A program made the translations under genes and the position numbers. A stretch of DNA of 64,000 nt. Origin: Rugalucina vietnamica. Taxonomy: Eukaryota; Mollusca; Bivalvia; Lucinida; Lucinidae. The notes under the pieces are model-generated. The model had not been told where the DNA came from, made no database searches, and saw only the letters and a program-made list of their open reading frames with translations. The stretch is from NCBI GenBank assembly GCA_964017185.1, contig OZ024869.1, positions 5,230,501 through 5,294,500 of the forward strand, in the 5' to 3' direction. Of the stretch, positions 12,590 through 24,772 are shown one piece after another (the stretch's first letter is position 1; the number at the start of each line of letters is the position of its first letter).

Positions 12590-12925
12590 CTGCTTTAGTG
12601 AAGATACCGCTGTCTTGCGTTCAATTTTCTCCAAGAATCATATGGAACTGTAGTGCAAGACTGTTGTATCTTAGGATACCGCAGTCTTGCATTCAGTTTT
12701 TATCCTGAATCAAACTAAACTTGAATGCAAGACTGTTGTATCTTAAGATACCGCAGTCTTGCATTCAAAATTGAGATACCGCACTTTGCAAATATTAAAT
12801 ATCTTTATAAATATTTAGAATTGAGAGAAGAAATTTTGTCAGAACATGCATTATCATTAATACTTTTATTTTTTGCAAAAAAAGTATTTTTGATAAAATG
12901 TACAGTTACCACAGTCTTGCGTTAA
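12590..12925. repeat. Family-H palindromic repeats, second locus
   Basis: Units of GCAAGACTGTTGTATCTT joined to AAGATACCGCAGTCTTGC form near-perfect palindromes of about 36-44 bp, repeated three times with diverged spacers. Related to 4655-5075. Confidence 0.8.
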
Positions 12926-13131
12926 CCTGACGATATATTTACTTATTTGTTCATGACAACCATTTTACTAAAACCATAACAATCTACGTAAGGCAAAACA
13001 AGTGCAATGGATTTGTCCAAGTGTTTGTTCATGTAAAGAGACACCTAAATAGAACTTTAATTTTTTCTAAGAGTAACAGTATTTGAGAATAACTGCTCTG
13101 TTGGTATTCATGCCATTTTATGAAAATATAT

Positions 13132-13365
13132 GAGCCGCCTCATAATAAAACCAACAATTTGCATAGACGAAAACAAAGATGCAGATCAGCTTCGCAGTAA
13201 CCACGAAGCTGATCACGCCTTTGTTTTTGCTACACAGATAGTACAATCCCTCTTCTTCCTAAATCCAAAATTTCAAACTTCTAGCCATCTTCTGTGCTTG
13301 TACAGCTCGGTTTGTGTCAGACCTCGCCGGAAACCCCAAAGACCTGTTTTCTCGCGTCGTGCCTC
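13132..13365 (-). mobile_element. Family-A MITE, copy 6
   Basis: GAGCCGCCTCATAAT start. Hairpin GATCAGCTTCGCAGT / ACCACGAAGCTGATC. The end is degraded to CTCGCGTCGTGCCTC. Confidence 0.88.
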
Positions 13366-13420
13366 ATATAATGATAGTGTTGATGTTTTACTTGTAACAT
13401 GTTAGGAAACACCAAAGATA

Positions 13421-13458
<38 letters not shown>

Positions 13459-13737
13459 TTGTTGTTTTTTTCTTTATTTTTTGTCATTCTTATTTTTTCT
13501 CTTTTTTCTTTTTTTTTTTCTTCAACATAATAAATTGTGTTCTGGACTCTTCGTATTTGTTAGAATTTCCTTTTCCATATTTATTTATTTATTTAATTTT
13601 TATAATTTTTTTTCACATTCACCAGAAAAGAAGACACAACGTAAAAAGGTTGAATTCTATTCACTTCAGACAAACAAAATTTTAATATGGTGGATTTATT
13701 GTGGATTTGTGAATTACAAACAGCTTGGCCAAAAGAA
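13366..13737. repeat. Long poly-T and T-rich low-complexity tract
   Basis: About 37 consecutive T near 13421-13457, then TTTTTCTTT-rich sequence to about 13620. The open frame across it is low-complexity. Nothing else was seen. Confidence 0.8.
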
Positions 13738-13919
13738 ACCCAACCTGTACAGTCACAGAAGCAGGCTAGTGGCTTGAAATTTTGGATTTAAGGAGAAGAG
13801 GGATTGTACTATCCGTGTAGCGGAAACAAAGGCGCCGATCAGCTTCGCAGTTACTGCGAAGCTGATCTGCGCCTTTGTTTTTGCATATGCAGGTTGTTGG
13901 TTTTCTCATGAGGCAGCTC
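13738..13919 (+). mobile_element. Family-A MITE, copy 7 (left end lost)
   Basis: It begins in the middle module (CCTGTACAGTCACAGAAGC). Intact hairpin GATCAGCTTCGCAGT / ACTGCGAAGCTGATC and right terminus TCATGAGGCAGCTC. Confidence 0.88.
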
Positions 13920-14224
13920 AAATAATTATATGACGCAAACCAATTTTCCCACTTTTAAAGCCTAGGCAACCAAATGACCCTGGCATCTTTTGGACAAACG
14001 ACAGGTCTCCTCGTAAACTATGCCAGGTTTCAAGTCATAAGACTTCAGGTTCTGGTGAAGAAACCTTTTGAGCCATTGTTAGGCATGAAGGTAGGCATCT
14101 CGAGGTCATATATGTGTCGAATTCTAAGTCATATGCCCTTTAGTTCCGAAAAGAAATGTTGAAAGCTTTTTTTTATCAAAATCAAACTTATTAAGTTGGC
14201 TTGGCAGTCATGTACACGTCATGA

Positions 14225-14372
14225 GCAAACCAGATTTTTGTCTATTTGAAAACAAAGGCCCAGATCATCTGTGCAGTAAGCTTCTAGCCATCTTCTGTGA
14301 CTGCGCAGACCGGTTTATGTCATAGCTGGTCGGAAACCCCGAAGACCAGTTTTCTTGCATCGTGTTCATGTG
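14225..14372 (-). mobile_element. Family-A MITE, copy 8 (hairpin deleted)
   Basis: It has AAAACAAAGGCCCAGATCAT, then jumps to AGCTTCTAGCCATCTTCTG and GACCGGTTTATGTCA. Termini are poor. Confidence 0.75.
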
Positions 14373-14435
14373 ACCAAGAGACAATTATAGTTGACTGATG
14401 CTTTGTGAACTGTTCAATTAACCTCTGTGTTATGC

Positions 14436-15424
14436 GGCTTTCACACTAGAGCACGATCTGTTACGAATGCCACGATTGACAAATCGTAGCAAATCGGGAC
14501 ATTTGGTCAAAATTTGACGTTCTGTTGCGAGTCGTTGCGTTTTGATACGACCTGTTGTGATCCGATACGATAGGGTGGCGATCGGTCAAAATCTGGTGAC
14601 ACGATATTGGTCCCGGATAGATACGATTAGTTGCGATCCGATAGGATTATTACGATTAAGCCCCCGATCTTTATGAGATCTGACACGATTATCACGATAC
14701 GTGACCGCAATTTGATGCGAACTGATACGCGTAGATGCGTTCTGGTACGAGTCTCAAGAACTGATACGATGTGTTGCGATAGTTTACGATTTTTGGCTTG
14801 ACTTTTTGGTGACTGTGGTCACGATTGTGTCACAATGAGACCACGATTGGTATATATACTTCGAAAACAAACATATACCTCATTACATTTTTAATCAAAA
14901 ACAAAATTGATGATGGAGGAGCTGAGAATGACGAGAATGCGACATTTGCATTACTGCATGCTTATGATAAAGCCTTATCCTTTGCATTTCTAAACCTGTC
15001 TCTGCTGCCATTTCCTGGCATTCTTCAGATTTCGAATACCATGTAGATATTTACTTCTCTATTGTTGATCAAAGAATAAAAGTCATTTATCTTGCCCGAT
15101 GTATTTAATGTATTTATAATTCGTAACAGATCGTAAGCATCCGTGGCAAAAGTGTGGCTTCAACTGGCTTGTCGTGTCTCATCGCATTTACTCGTATCAG
15201 ATCGTATCCTATCGGGAGTCATTCGCATCACCTCGTAGGTAAATGGGCGTGGCAATTTTTCTCGAATCGTAACAGACCGTAACAATTCGTAGGAGATCGC
15301 AACTCATCTCAACAGATCACAGTGTTTTGGTCAATCCCGATCACCGCGATTTAGGAACAAGATGAGATACGATTTGTTGCGATTTGTTACGATGCCATAT
15401 GATCTGATGCGATGGTCACCGCCA
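14436..15424. mobile_element. Foldback element F1, TACGAT-rich, right end missing
   Basis: It starts GGCTTTCACACTAGAGC. The left part is made of TACGAT/TGCGAT words and the right part (15120-15320) mainly of their complements (ATCGTA, ATCGCA), with a non-repetitive middle holding a 73-codon open frame of unknown meaning. It breaks off where family B begins. It resembles F0 and F2 in design but uses different core words. Confidence 0.55.
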
Positions 15425-17611
15425 GACCTGAACTGGGTCAAGGTTGTCACAGGTCATGATTTAGATATACATTGTAGTACTTTAGCCATCGATGCTTCAC
15501 TCGAAAATTCATGGAAATTTGTCAAATGGTTCAGAGAAAAAGATTTATATGGGCATGGCAGCCATCTTGGTAATGTGACCTAGATTATTAATAAACACAT
15601 TGGTTCCCCCATCCTATAGATGCTTCAGATAAAATTTGGCTTTAATTGGCCAAGTGGTTTCAGAGGAGAAGAAGTTTGAATATTATGGTATTATACATGT
15701 ATATAGCCCCAGGGTGGGGGCATATGAGCCCTTGGGTCCATTTGTTGTTTTTTTCAGAATCATTAATATTTAATCCGGGTTCTGCCCATTTCCTGCAAGA
15801 TTTTCACCTCAAATGACTTTTTAAAAGTTTTCCCCATTCAAATACATTGGCAACCTATGTTGACCTTGTCGTAAAATAGGTCAAGGTCACCACAGTGTCA
15901 TGATTTATATACACATTGTAGTGCTTGAGCTATGTATACTTCATGCCAAGTTTTGTTGAAATCGGTCCACCAGTTCTGGAGAAGAAGATTTTTGAAGGTT
16001 TTCTACCATTATTGGCATGGCGGCCATCTTGGTAATGTGAACTAGATTATTTATACACACATTGATTCCCCAATTCTATAGACGCTTTATATAAAATTTG
16101 GCTTTGATTGGCCTAGCGGTTTCAGAGGAAAAGATATTTGAATATTATGGTAATTTACATGTATAATGCACCGGGGTGGGAGAAGATGAGCCCCTGGGGT
16201 CCCATTTTTCAGAATCATTAATATTCAGTCCTAAAGCCCATTTCCTGTAAGACTTTCACTTTATACTGTATGATATCTTTAAAGTTCTCCCCATTCAAAT
16301 GCATTGGTGACCTATGTTGACCTAGCCGTAAAAAAGGTCAAGGTAATCACAGGGTCATGATTTATATATACATTGTAGTGCTTGAGGCATAGATGCTTCA
16401 TGCCAAGTTTCGTTGAAATTGGTCCACCGGTTCTGGAGAAGAAGATTTTTGAAGGTTTTTTACCATATATGGGCATGGCCGCCATCTTGGTCATGTGACC
16501 TGGATTTCTTATATATACACTGGTTCCCCCTTCCTATTGATGCTTCACATAAAATTTGGCTTTGATTGGCCATGCGGTTTCAGAGGAGATGATGTTTGAA
16601 TATGATGGTAATGTACAGGTATATTGCTCCGGGGTGGGGGCAGATGAGCCCCTGGGGTCAAAATTTTTCAGAATCATCAATATTCAGTCCTACTGCCCAT
16701 TTCCTGCAAGATTTTCACTTTAAATGACATTTTAAAATTTTTCCCCATTCAAATGCATTGGTGACCTATGTTGACCTTGCCGTAAAGAAGATCAAGGTCA
16801 TCACAGGGTCACGATTTATATACACATTGTAGTGTTTGAGCCATCGATGCTTCATGCCAAGTTTTGTTGAAATCGGTCCATCAGTTCTGGAGAAGAAGAT
16901 TTTTGAAGGGTTTTTACCATATATGGGCATGGCGGCCATCTTGGTCATGTGACCTGGATTTCTTATTTACACATTGGTTCCCCCTTCCTATTGATGCTTC
17001 TTATAAAATTTGGCTTTGATTGGCCAAACGGTTTCAGAGGAGATGATGTTTGAAATATTATGGTAATGTACAGGTATATTGCCCCGGGGTGGGGGCAGAT
17101 GAGCCCCTGGGGTCAAATTTTTTTTCAGAATCATCAATATTCAGTCCTACTGCCCATTTCCTGCAAGACTTTCACTTTAAATGACATTTTAAAATTTTTC
17201 CCCATTCAAATGCATTGGCGACCTATGTTGACCTTGCTGTAAAATAGGTCAAGGTCATCACAGGGTCACGATTTATATACACATTGTAGTGCTTGAGCCA
17301 TCGATGCTTCATGCCAAGTTTCGTTGAAATCGGTCCACTGGTTCTGGAGGAGATTATTTTTGAAGGGTTTTTACCATATATAGGCATGGCGGCCATCTTG
17401 GTCATGTGACCTGAATTATTTATATACACATTGGTTCCCCCTTCCTACAGATGCTTCATATAAAATTTGGCTTTGATTGGCCAAGCGGTTTCAGAGGAGA
17501 AGATCTTTGAAATTGTGGACGGACGGACGACGGACGACGGACGGACGGACGGACGCCAGATCATGGCCATCCTATAAGCTCACCTTGTGAGCCTAACGGC
17601 TCAGGTGAGCT
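15425..17611 (+). mobile_element. Family-B core-repeat array B1
   Basis: About four to five copies of a ~456-bp unit. Recognisable blocks: GGCTTTGATTGGCCAAGCGG, GCCCCGGGGTGGGGGCAGA, CCATTCAAATGCATTGG, TTGACCTTGCCGTAAAATAG, GGCCATCTTGGTCATGTGAC. It closes with a GGAC/GGACG microsatellite (about 17517-17556) and the terminal hairpin CTCACCTTGTGAGCC...GGCTCAGGTGAGC. The 5' terminus is absent. Open frames on either strand are unit-periodic and not genes. Confidence 0.9.
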
Positions 17612-17824
17612 AACAATGTGGTTTCCCAACAGGTCCGACACAAACAGGGCTGTACAGTCACAGAATATGGTTAGAGGCTGGAAATTATGGATTTAGAAGG
17701 TAGAAGAATTGTACTATCCGTGTAGCGAAAACAAAGGCGCTGATCAGCTTCGCGATTACCGCAAAGCTGATCTGCGCCTTTGTTTTCGCATATGCAAATT
17801 GTTGGTTTTCCCATGGGCTGGCTC
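17612..17824 (+). mobile_element. Family-A MITE, copy 9, fused to the 3' end of B1
   Basis: It begins exactly at AACAATGTGGTTTCC, missing the first ~24 nt of the family, directly after the B1 terminal hairpin. The rest is intact, with hairpin GATCAGCTTCGCGAT / ACCGCAAAGCTGATC. The same junction occurs at 44882. Confidence 0.9.
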
Positions 17825-17924
17825 ATATTTTACAGCCTAATTCAGAAAAATCTGTCAACTTGATTTCTTACTTCAGCTCAAAAACTCAGAATCAACCAGA
17901 CAACCAATATCCTGTCTCACTCAC

Positions 17925-18523
17925 CTGAAATTTGATCTTTGATAAATCTAAGGTCATGTGTAAAAAGTAAACTTGACCTCGAGTATTCAAATAATTTCTA
18001 TTAACACTGTAAACTGTCTGTACATGTGTATCTACCAATTTTCAGGTCACAGGCTACAAAACTTTCAGTGTTTCCACTTTTTGTTTCCACTTTTTCACAT
18101 TGAAAAGCCTATGCGACCATATTTGACCTTGACATTAAATAGGTCAAGATCAACCAAATGTCATGATTTATACAAACTATGATACGCCAGAGTCCCAGAT
18201 GCTACAAACCAAATTTCATTGAAATCAATACACCCGTTTTAGAGATGACGATTTCTTAAGATTTTTACCATATATGGGCATGGCGGTCATCTTGGTCATG
18301 TAACCTGGACCATTTATATGTATATAAATTTGGATTCCCCCTTCTTAAGGCTACTACATGTAAAATTTGGCTTTGATTGGTCAAGCTGTTTCTGAGAAAA
18401 TAATATGTAAATGGCCTATGGCCTAGGTAAAAAAAATGACCCTGAACTTGAATACTCACATAACTTGATTGAGATGTTGTCTGTATTTACAAACTTTCAG
18501 GTCACAGGCTACAAAATTTCCTG
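17925..18523 (+). mobile_element. Family-B fragment B2 (diverged, no termini)
   Basis: It carries ACAGGCTACAAAA, a degraded TTGACCTTGACATTAAATAG block, CCATATATGGGCATGGCGG and TTGGCTTTGATTGG in family order. It lacks the microsatellite and terminal hairpin. Confidence 0.75.
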
Positions 18524-20010
18524 AACCAGAGGACCAATGGTCCTGCAAACGCTCACCTGAGACCTGAGATATATACCAATAAACTTGTTTGACTAGAATG
18601 GTAATATACATGTATATAACCCCAGAGCAACCTCTGGAGGCAATTTCTTTTTTAATCATATTGATTCAGTCCATTTGCAAATACTGCAAGTTTTGCCCTA
18701 ACAATTTTCCCCATTCAAATACATGGGCAACCTAAGTTGACCTTGCTGTAAAAAAGGTCAAGGTCATCCCAGGGTCATGATTTATATAAATTTTGTAGAG
18801 CTCCATTGCCTGATGCTTCAAGCCAAGTTTCATAATCATAGGCCTTCTGGTTCTGGAGAAGATTTTTAAAGGTTTTTACTATTTATACCCACAGTGGCCA
18901 TCTTGGTCATGTGACCTTGACCATTTATACAAACTTTCATTCACTCTTTCTAAGAATGCTCCACATAAAGTTTGGCTTTGATTGGCCAAGCGGTTTCAGA
19001 GAAGATGTTTGAATATTATGGTCATATACATGTATATAGCCCCGGGGCAGACAACCCTCTGGGCCCAAAATATTTTCATAACATAAATCTTTTGTCCATT
19101 TGCTCATTCCTAGCAAGTTTTACCATCAAATGACATTTTCCTTTTTTTTTTCCCAATCAAATGCATGGGCGGTCTAAGTCGACCTTGCAGTAAAAAGGTC
19201 AAGGTCATCCCAGGGTCATGATTTATATAAACTTTGTAGAGCTCCATTGCCTGATGCTTCATGCCAAGTTTCAAAATCATAGGCCTTCTTGTTCTGGAGA
19301 AGAAGATTTTCAAAGGTTTTTGCTATTTATAGCCATGGCGGCCATCTTGGTCATGTGACCTGGACCACTTATATAAACTTTCGTTCCCCCTTCCTAACAA
19401 TGCTCCACATAAAGTTTGGCTTTGATTGGCCAAGCGGTTTCAGAGAAGAATATCTTTGAATATTACGGTAATATGCATGTAAATTGCCCCGGGGTGGGGG
19501 CACACATACCCCTGGGTTCCAAATTTTTTTCAGAATCAGAAATCTTAAGTCCATTTGCCCGTTTCCTGCAAGTTTTTCTCTTAAAACAACATTTAAACAA
19601 TTTTCCCCATTCAAATGCATGGGCGGCCTAAGATGACCTTGCCGTAAAAAAAGTCAAGGTCATCCCAGGGTCATGATTTATATAAACTTTGTAGAGCTCC
19701 ACCCCCTGATGCTTCATGTCAAGATTCAAAATCATAGGCCTTCTGGTTCTGGAGAAGAAGATTTTTAAAGGTTTTTACCATATATGGGCATGGCGGCCAT
19801 CTTGGTCATGTGACCTGGACCATTTATATAGACTTTCGTTCCCACTTCCTAAGGATGCTCCACATGAAGTTTGGCTTTGATTGGCCAAGCGGTTTCAGAG
19901 CAGAACATCTTTGAAATTGTGAACGACAGACGGACGACGGACGGACAGACGCCGGAGCATGGGTACACTATAAGCTCACCTGTGAGCCTTCGGCTCAGGT
20001 GAGCTAAAAA
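18524..20010 (+). mobile_element. Family-B element B3 with both ends
   Basis: 5' end ACCAGAGGACCAATGGTCC (an internal GGACCAATGGTCC palindrome), about three core units, then a GACGGACG microsatellite near 19925-19952 and terminal hairpin GAGCCTTCGGCTC...GAGCT at about 19972-20008. Confidence 0.88.
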
Positions 20011-20426
20011 TCCAATGTTTTCACATTTTGCCATTGAAAAGCCTATGTGACCAAAATTGAACATGCCATAAAATAGGTCAAGGTGAACCCAAGGTCATGG
20101 TTTAAACAAGCTATAATGTGCCAAAGTTCCTGATGCTACATAACAAGTTTCATTGAAATCGGTCCACCAATTCCAGAGAAGATAATTTTTAAAGGTTTTA
20201 CCATATATGGGCATGGCGGCCATCTTAGCCATGTGACAAGAATCATTTACACAAACTTTAATTTCCCCTCCCTAAAGATGCTCCACATGAAGTTTGGCTT
20301 TGATCAACCCAGGATTTCAGAGGAATATGTTTGAACATTATGGACAACAACAACAACGACAATGACAATGGCGCATGGGTATACTATAAGCTCAACTTGT
20401 GAGCCTAACAGCTCAGGTGAGCTAAA
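20011..20426 (+). mobile_element. Family-B fragment B4
   Basis: One diverged unit in which the usual GACGG microsatellite is replaced by ACAACAACAACGACAATG, followed by hairpin GAGCCTAACAGCTCAGG. It abuts B3. Confidence 0.8.
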
Positions 20427-21438
20427 AAGGGGAAAATCTTTTACAAAGAAACAAACAAATTCACATGGGCCAAAACATGGAAACACCTGCTTTACGAAAA
20501 AGTTTTGAATCAGCAATCACTTTCATAGACTCTTTAGAATCGTTGCTGTCAACAGCTTTGATAGTTTAACATCCCAATGCTTTATTGAAAATGGAATAAT
20601 AAGACCATATGCAGTGAAGCAATTGACCAGCCACTTTGAACTACACCAGGTTTTTTAAAATCATTGAAAAAGCTTTTTCTCATGAGAAGAAACATAACTA
20701 AAGCCATGTAAAATCTGATCCATTAGCGACTACAATAATAAGCCGGGACAAAGCCGACAGATCCGTGTAATGGATTCCCCACGAGGACCTGTCCTACAAT
20801 TCTAACCAAACTTTGACAAAACCACTAAAAAGATCTATGTGCCCAGCAAAGACTCAGATTAGACTAGGCATTTGCCTAGTCTGATTCAAGTCTTTCCGGA
20901 GCACTTATAAGACAGGCAAGAACAAAGCATTCCTGATGCTCGAACCACATCAGGTAAATGCTTTAGCTGCTCTCTATCTTCTTTGACAAACAAGGTTGTT
21001 TTCTTGGATTGCTACCTTCCGGCTCATTTCTCAAGCAAGAAAATTTTCTTTGACTATAAATTCTCCGTAATCAGCTTAAAAAGCACTGACAGACAAGTTT
21101 GCCTCGTAGGATCTGTTCGGTAGAAGAAAATGCCACATGTTACTACAGGCTACACTTTGGAGATCTAAGAAATCAAAGCAACATTCCCCGGCCAAAATAT
21201 CAAAAGCTTTCTTTCATGATTTTCTTTGTACACTATTAATAATCATAAATAACATAATAATGAGTATTATTATTTTATAAGTACAACAAAAAAATCCTGG
21301 AATTCTGTTAGTTCTTCTTCGACCATTTTAATGACTGAAAGCTTTTAATGAATTTTACTATTTTTTTCAGCACAGTACAAGATTTTGTTGAAATATAATG
21401 TTATAATTTACATCAAAAAGTGTCCAAAATCTATAATT
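20427..21438. other. Stretch with no gene recognised
   Basis: Mostly unique-looking sequence. A 13-bp-arm hairpin (GACTAGGCATTTGCCTAGTC) sits near 20862-20881. I found no exon in phase with exon 5 for the host gene. Confidence 0.55.
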
Positions 21439-21510
21439 GAGCCTTGACACGAGAAAAGCAACAATGTGGTCTCCGACCAGGTCTGACACAAATCGGGCTG
21501 CACGTAGGCT
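21439..21510 (+). mobile_element. Family-A MITE, copy 10 (left third only)
   Basis: GAGCCTTGACACGAG, AACAATGTGG, GTCTGACACAAATCGGG, then similarity stops. Confidence 0.8.
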
Positions 21511-22102
21511 AAGAAAAAAGTTTGTGGACTTTGTCAATAAAATCAAAAGTACTGATACGATTTCTCTAAAATTTCTATATGTTTGCAGTCAATTTAATAC
21601 GAAAAAACATGAAAAGTTTCAGACAAATCGCTTGATAAACTTCGTTGCTATGACAATTTGTTTGATGCGTGTTAGTGCTACCTGGAGCACGCCAAGTCGT
21701 TAACGTCATATTTGACACCGGAATTTCTGTATACATTGGCCAAGTCAAAACTTCCTATAAAAACGTTATTTCTCATTCGACTTCAAGCAAATTTTTATAA
21801 CTTTATTTCCCATCCGTGAAGGATTACAGTCGAAAGTTTAAGGCAAATCGATAGAAAATTTTAGTTTTTATAACAATTTCTGCGACAGACATTAGGATTA
21901 TCCGGGGCATGCCATGACGTTTACGTTGTTTGACGTAGTTTGTTTGCTTATTTGTTGTATTTAACAGCTATTTCTTTATGACTAACACTCTGCACACCAT
22001 TGAACAATGTTGAATGTTTCCATTCTGATGAGTCTCTAGCTGTTTGTAACAAATTAAATGTTGCTGTAGGTTTTATCGGAAGTATCTCACAAATTTTATC
22101 AA

Positions 22103-23603
22103 TGTCACGGTGGGTAGCCTTAACGGAATCTATGGGATCGCTTTTTCCGGCGCCTACGGGATCAGCAACGGAGTCTACGGGAATTCTTTTGATGAAGTTG
22201 GCAATGAAGGCTACTTCAGCGGAAGATTTTTTTGAGAAAAAAGTAACATTATTGTATTATTCTATTTCACGGGACCCGGAACATATCAGGCATACTACTT
22301 TTGTACAGAAAACTGCAGTTCGAGACACTGAACCTGTTCAAAAACGGTACTTTTCCCCACCCTGCATGTCTACAGGCTAAAAGAGAGGGCCTTCAAAGTA
22401 TCAATTTTATTGCTTTTACCAATCAAAGACGGGAAAATTGATCAGAACATAGACTGTTGTTATATACTCTCCTGAAATAAAGGTAAATACTACATTCTTG
22501 TCCTTTATCTGACGCATATAGCACAAATTAGTGATCGTTCAAAAGAGTTTGTGGTGGAACGGATCCTACGGGATCCAGAAGAAACATGTGTTTTTTATGG
22601 CACCGGCCATAACCGGATCATTTGGCACCGGATCCTCAGGGAATTGTGTACAAAATGCAAATTACAATTATAACCTTGCATTGGTATATGGCGACAAAAC
22701 AATCTTATTTTTTGTATTTCTGTACAATATACTTTATGTGGATCTTTGAGCAAAAGTATACCCCTGCAATCCCACAATTCCTAATAAAAAGGTATTTATA
22801 ATATGCTTGCTAGCCTTGTGGTTATGGTACCCATAGACCATTATTCCAGTTACAATATAGGCCTATCCTTTCCGGTTACAAAAAGGAAAAAATGCTTTGG
22901 CTTTTCACCCCAAAGAGGAGAAAACTTGAACACCTGAACATCATGATCCAACAACGCTCATTTGTTCTCCCATACTAACTATCAAACCAACCTACAGTGA
23001 ACTAAGACATGCACCAAAAAAGGGGAAAACCACCCTTGAGAAGAGCAGAAAACGGAGTTCGGAGTTAGCTGCCCTTTAGCATTTGAAAACAGAACTCCAT
23101 AATACTTATAATGGAAAAATCCCCTTGGCTGTGGTGCCAGATTCCCCTAGGTGCCGGTCCTTCTTTGATTAGATTTTTGGGCAAATTCTTTTATTTTGAC
23201 CACAAACTATTGTGTCAATACATAAAGAAATTGAACTAAGAATCATTCTATTCAAAATAAAGGCGAACTTACTAGGAAGCCGGAATATAGAAGCTCAGCA
23301 TAATGCATTTTAGGGGCGGTCCGTCATTTTACACCACGATCGCAGCAAATAAATTGTCACGCAAGCAAACGCATCATACTGCACTAAATAACAATGCTGA
23401 TCAAAATTTTGTGCGATCTTTTAAAAGTCCCGTGCAATACTCATGTCTTTCCTGATTATTTTTTGTGTGAAACTACCTCGGAAAGAAAGCAACCTTTTGT
23501 AAAAATAAATAATAATCCCGTAGACTCCGTTGCTGATCCCGTAGGCGCCGGAAAAGGCGATTTGATCCCGTAGATTCCGTTAAGGCTACCCGCCGTGAAT
23601 GTG
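22103..23603. repeat. Long inverted repeat (family E) around 1.3 kb
   Basis: About 75-90 nt at 22103-22190 (TAGCCTTAACGGAATCTA, GGCGCCTACGGGATCAGC) reappear in inverse at 23515-23603. Degenerate CGGGATC/GGCACCGG words lie between. It could be a MITE with terminal repeats or a foldback. The open frames inside have no recognised domain. Confidence 0.7.
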
Positions 23604-24015
23604 CGAGTTTCCTCCATTTATCAGTAACATCATATTTACTGAATTTTTGCTTAGACTTGTCTTCCAAAAAGTGTCTATGTAGCGTTGTCTTTTGAATGCG
23701 AGGACTGAAATTTCACATTTCAAACCCAATTATATCATGATCAGTATTTCCATAATTTAAGGAGATTTGGATAGGACATTTTTATAAGATTTTTATATTT
23801 ATAAACATGTAAACAGAGGTTTTACGGAGTGCTACAGGGTAGTAAACCCAACGTGTTTGTCGAATTTAACCAATCAAAAATAAGATATGACAAATAACAT
23901 TTTACATGAATATTGACAATAGAATTTATTACACTTGTGAAAATACTAAAACAATCGGACGTCAGTTATGATGAAAGTTATTAAGAAAGTCCTCAAACTT
24001 TTTGCTTGCCCCTCA
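23604..24015. other. Stretch with no gene recognised
   Basis: AT-rich sequence. No repeat family or coding signal was seen. Confidence 0.5.
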
Positions 24016-24171
24016 TACAGTCACAGAAGCTGGCTAGAGGCTGGAAAGTAGAGGAATTGTACTTTCCATGTAGCGATAACAAAGGCGTGATCAGCTTCGC
24101 AGTTACTGCAAAGCTGATCTGCGTCTTTGTTTTCGCATATGCAGACTGTTGGTTTTCTCATGCAGTGGCTC
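24016..24171 (+). mobile_element. Family-A MITE, copy 11 (left end lost)
   Basis: It starts at CAGTCACAGAAGCTGGC. Hairpin GATCAGCTTCGCAGT / ACTGCAAAGCTGATC. Right end TCATGCAGTGGCTC. Confidence 0.85.
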
Positions 24172-24257
24172 ATTTGCAATCCAAGAGCAATTGCTACTGG
24201 TTTTGGAGCTGCATTTGACAATTAGCAATCAGAAAAGAACTACTTCTTACAGTCTTG

Positions 24258-24487
24258 TTAACTCATTTAAGCCTGGCGTCCCTTTCATGGGACATAGGCA
24301 AACAGAATAGCCCAAGATGTGACGCCGCAGAACGCGGCATCCCATCTGGGGCTATTCTGTTTGCTTAGAGAATTTTCATTGAAAAATTAAATAAAATTTA
24401 AAAAAATCACTCCTGATGCCCCTAAAAATGAAAGTGGACTCACCCAAATGATAAGGATGGGAAAATCCATTCGTCAAATATGGGTTA
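24258..24487 (+). mobile_element. Family-D MITE, copy 1
   Basis: Starts TTAACTCATTTAAGCCTGG and ends AAATATGGGTTAA, an imperfect inverted terminal pair. The inner block has CAAACAGAATAGCCC and its inverse GGGGCTATTCTGTTTG. It is about 77% like the copy at 33604 by eye. Confidence 0.8.
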
Positions 24488-24596
24488 AAATTTTAAATTA
24501 CAGTATGATTCCTAGGTCTTTTATTGCCAGTTCATTAAGGATCACTAACGAGAATTCATTACCGAAATAAATGAGACGTCTCACCAGATTAATGGA

Positions 24597-24772
24597 GGAT
24601 CAAGCATATGAGAAAACAAAGATGGAGATCAGTGCCACTTTTAACTGCACTTCTTCTTATATCTGAAATTTCGAGCTTCTAGCCGTCTTCCGAGACTGAA
24701 TGTAGAGGCCAGTTTGTGTCAGACCTGCCAAGGTCGGAAACCCAGAAGACCTGTTTTCTCATGTAGCAACTC
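24597..24772 (-). mobile_element. Family-A MITE, copy 12 (degraded)
   Basis: CATATGAGAAAACAAAG, GAGATCAGTGCC, TTCTAGCCGTCTTC, CAGTTTGTGTCAGACC. The hairpin is missing. Confidence 0.75.

Noticed and set aside
14825-15046. 73-codon plus-strand frame inside foldback F1
   Set aside because: No recognisable domain, and no second copy in the window to test conservation.
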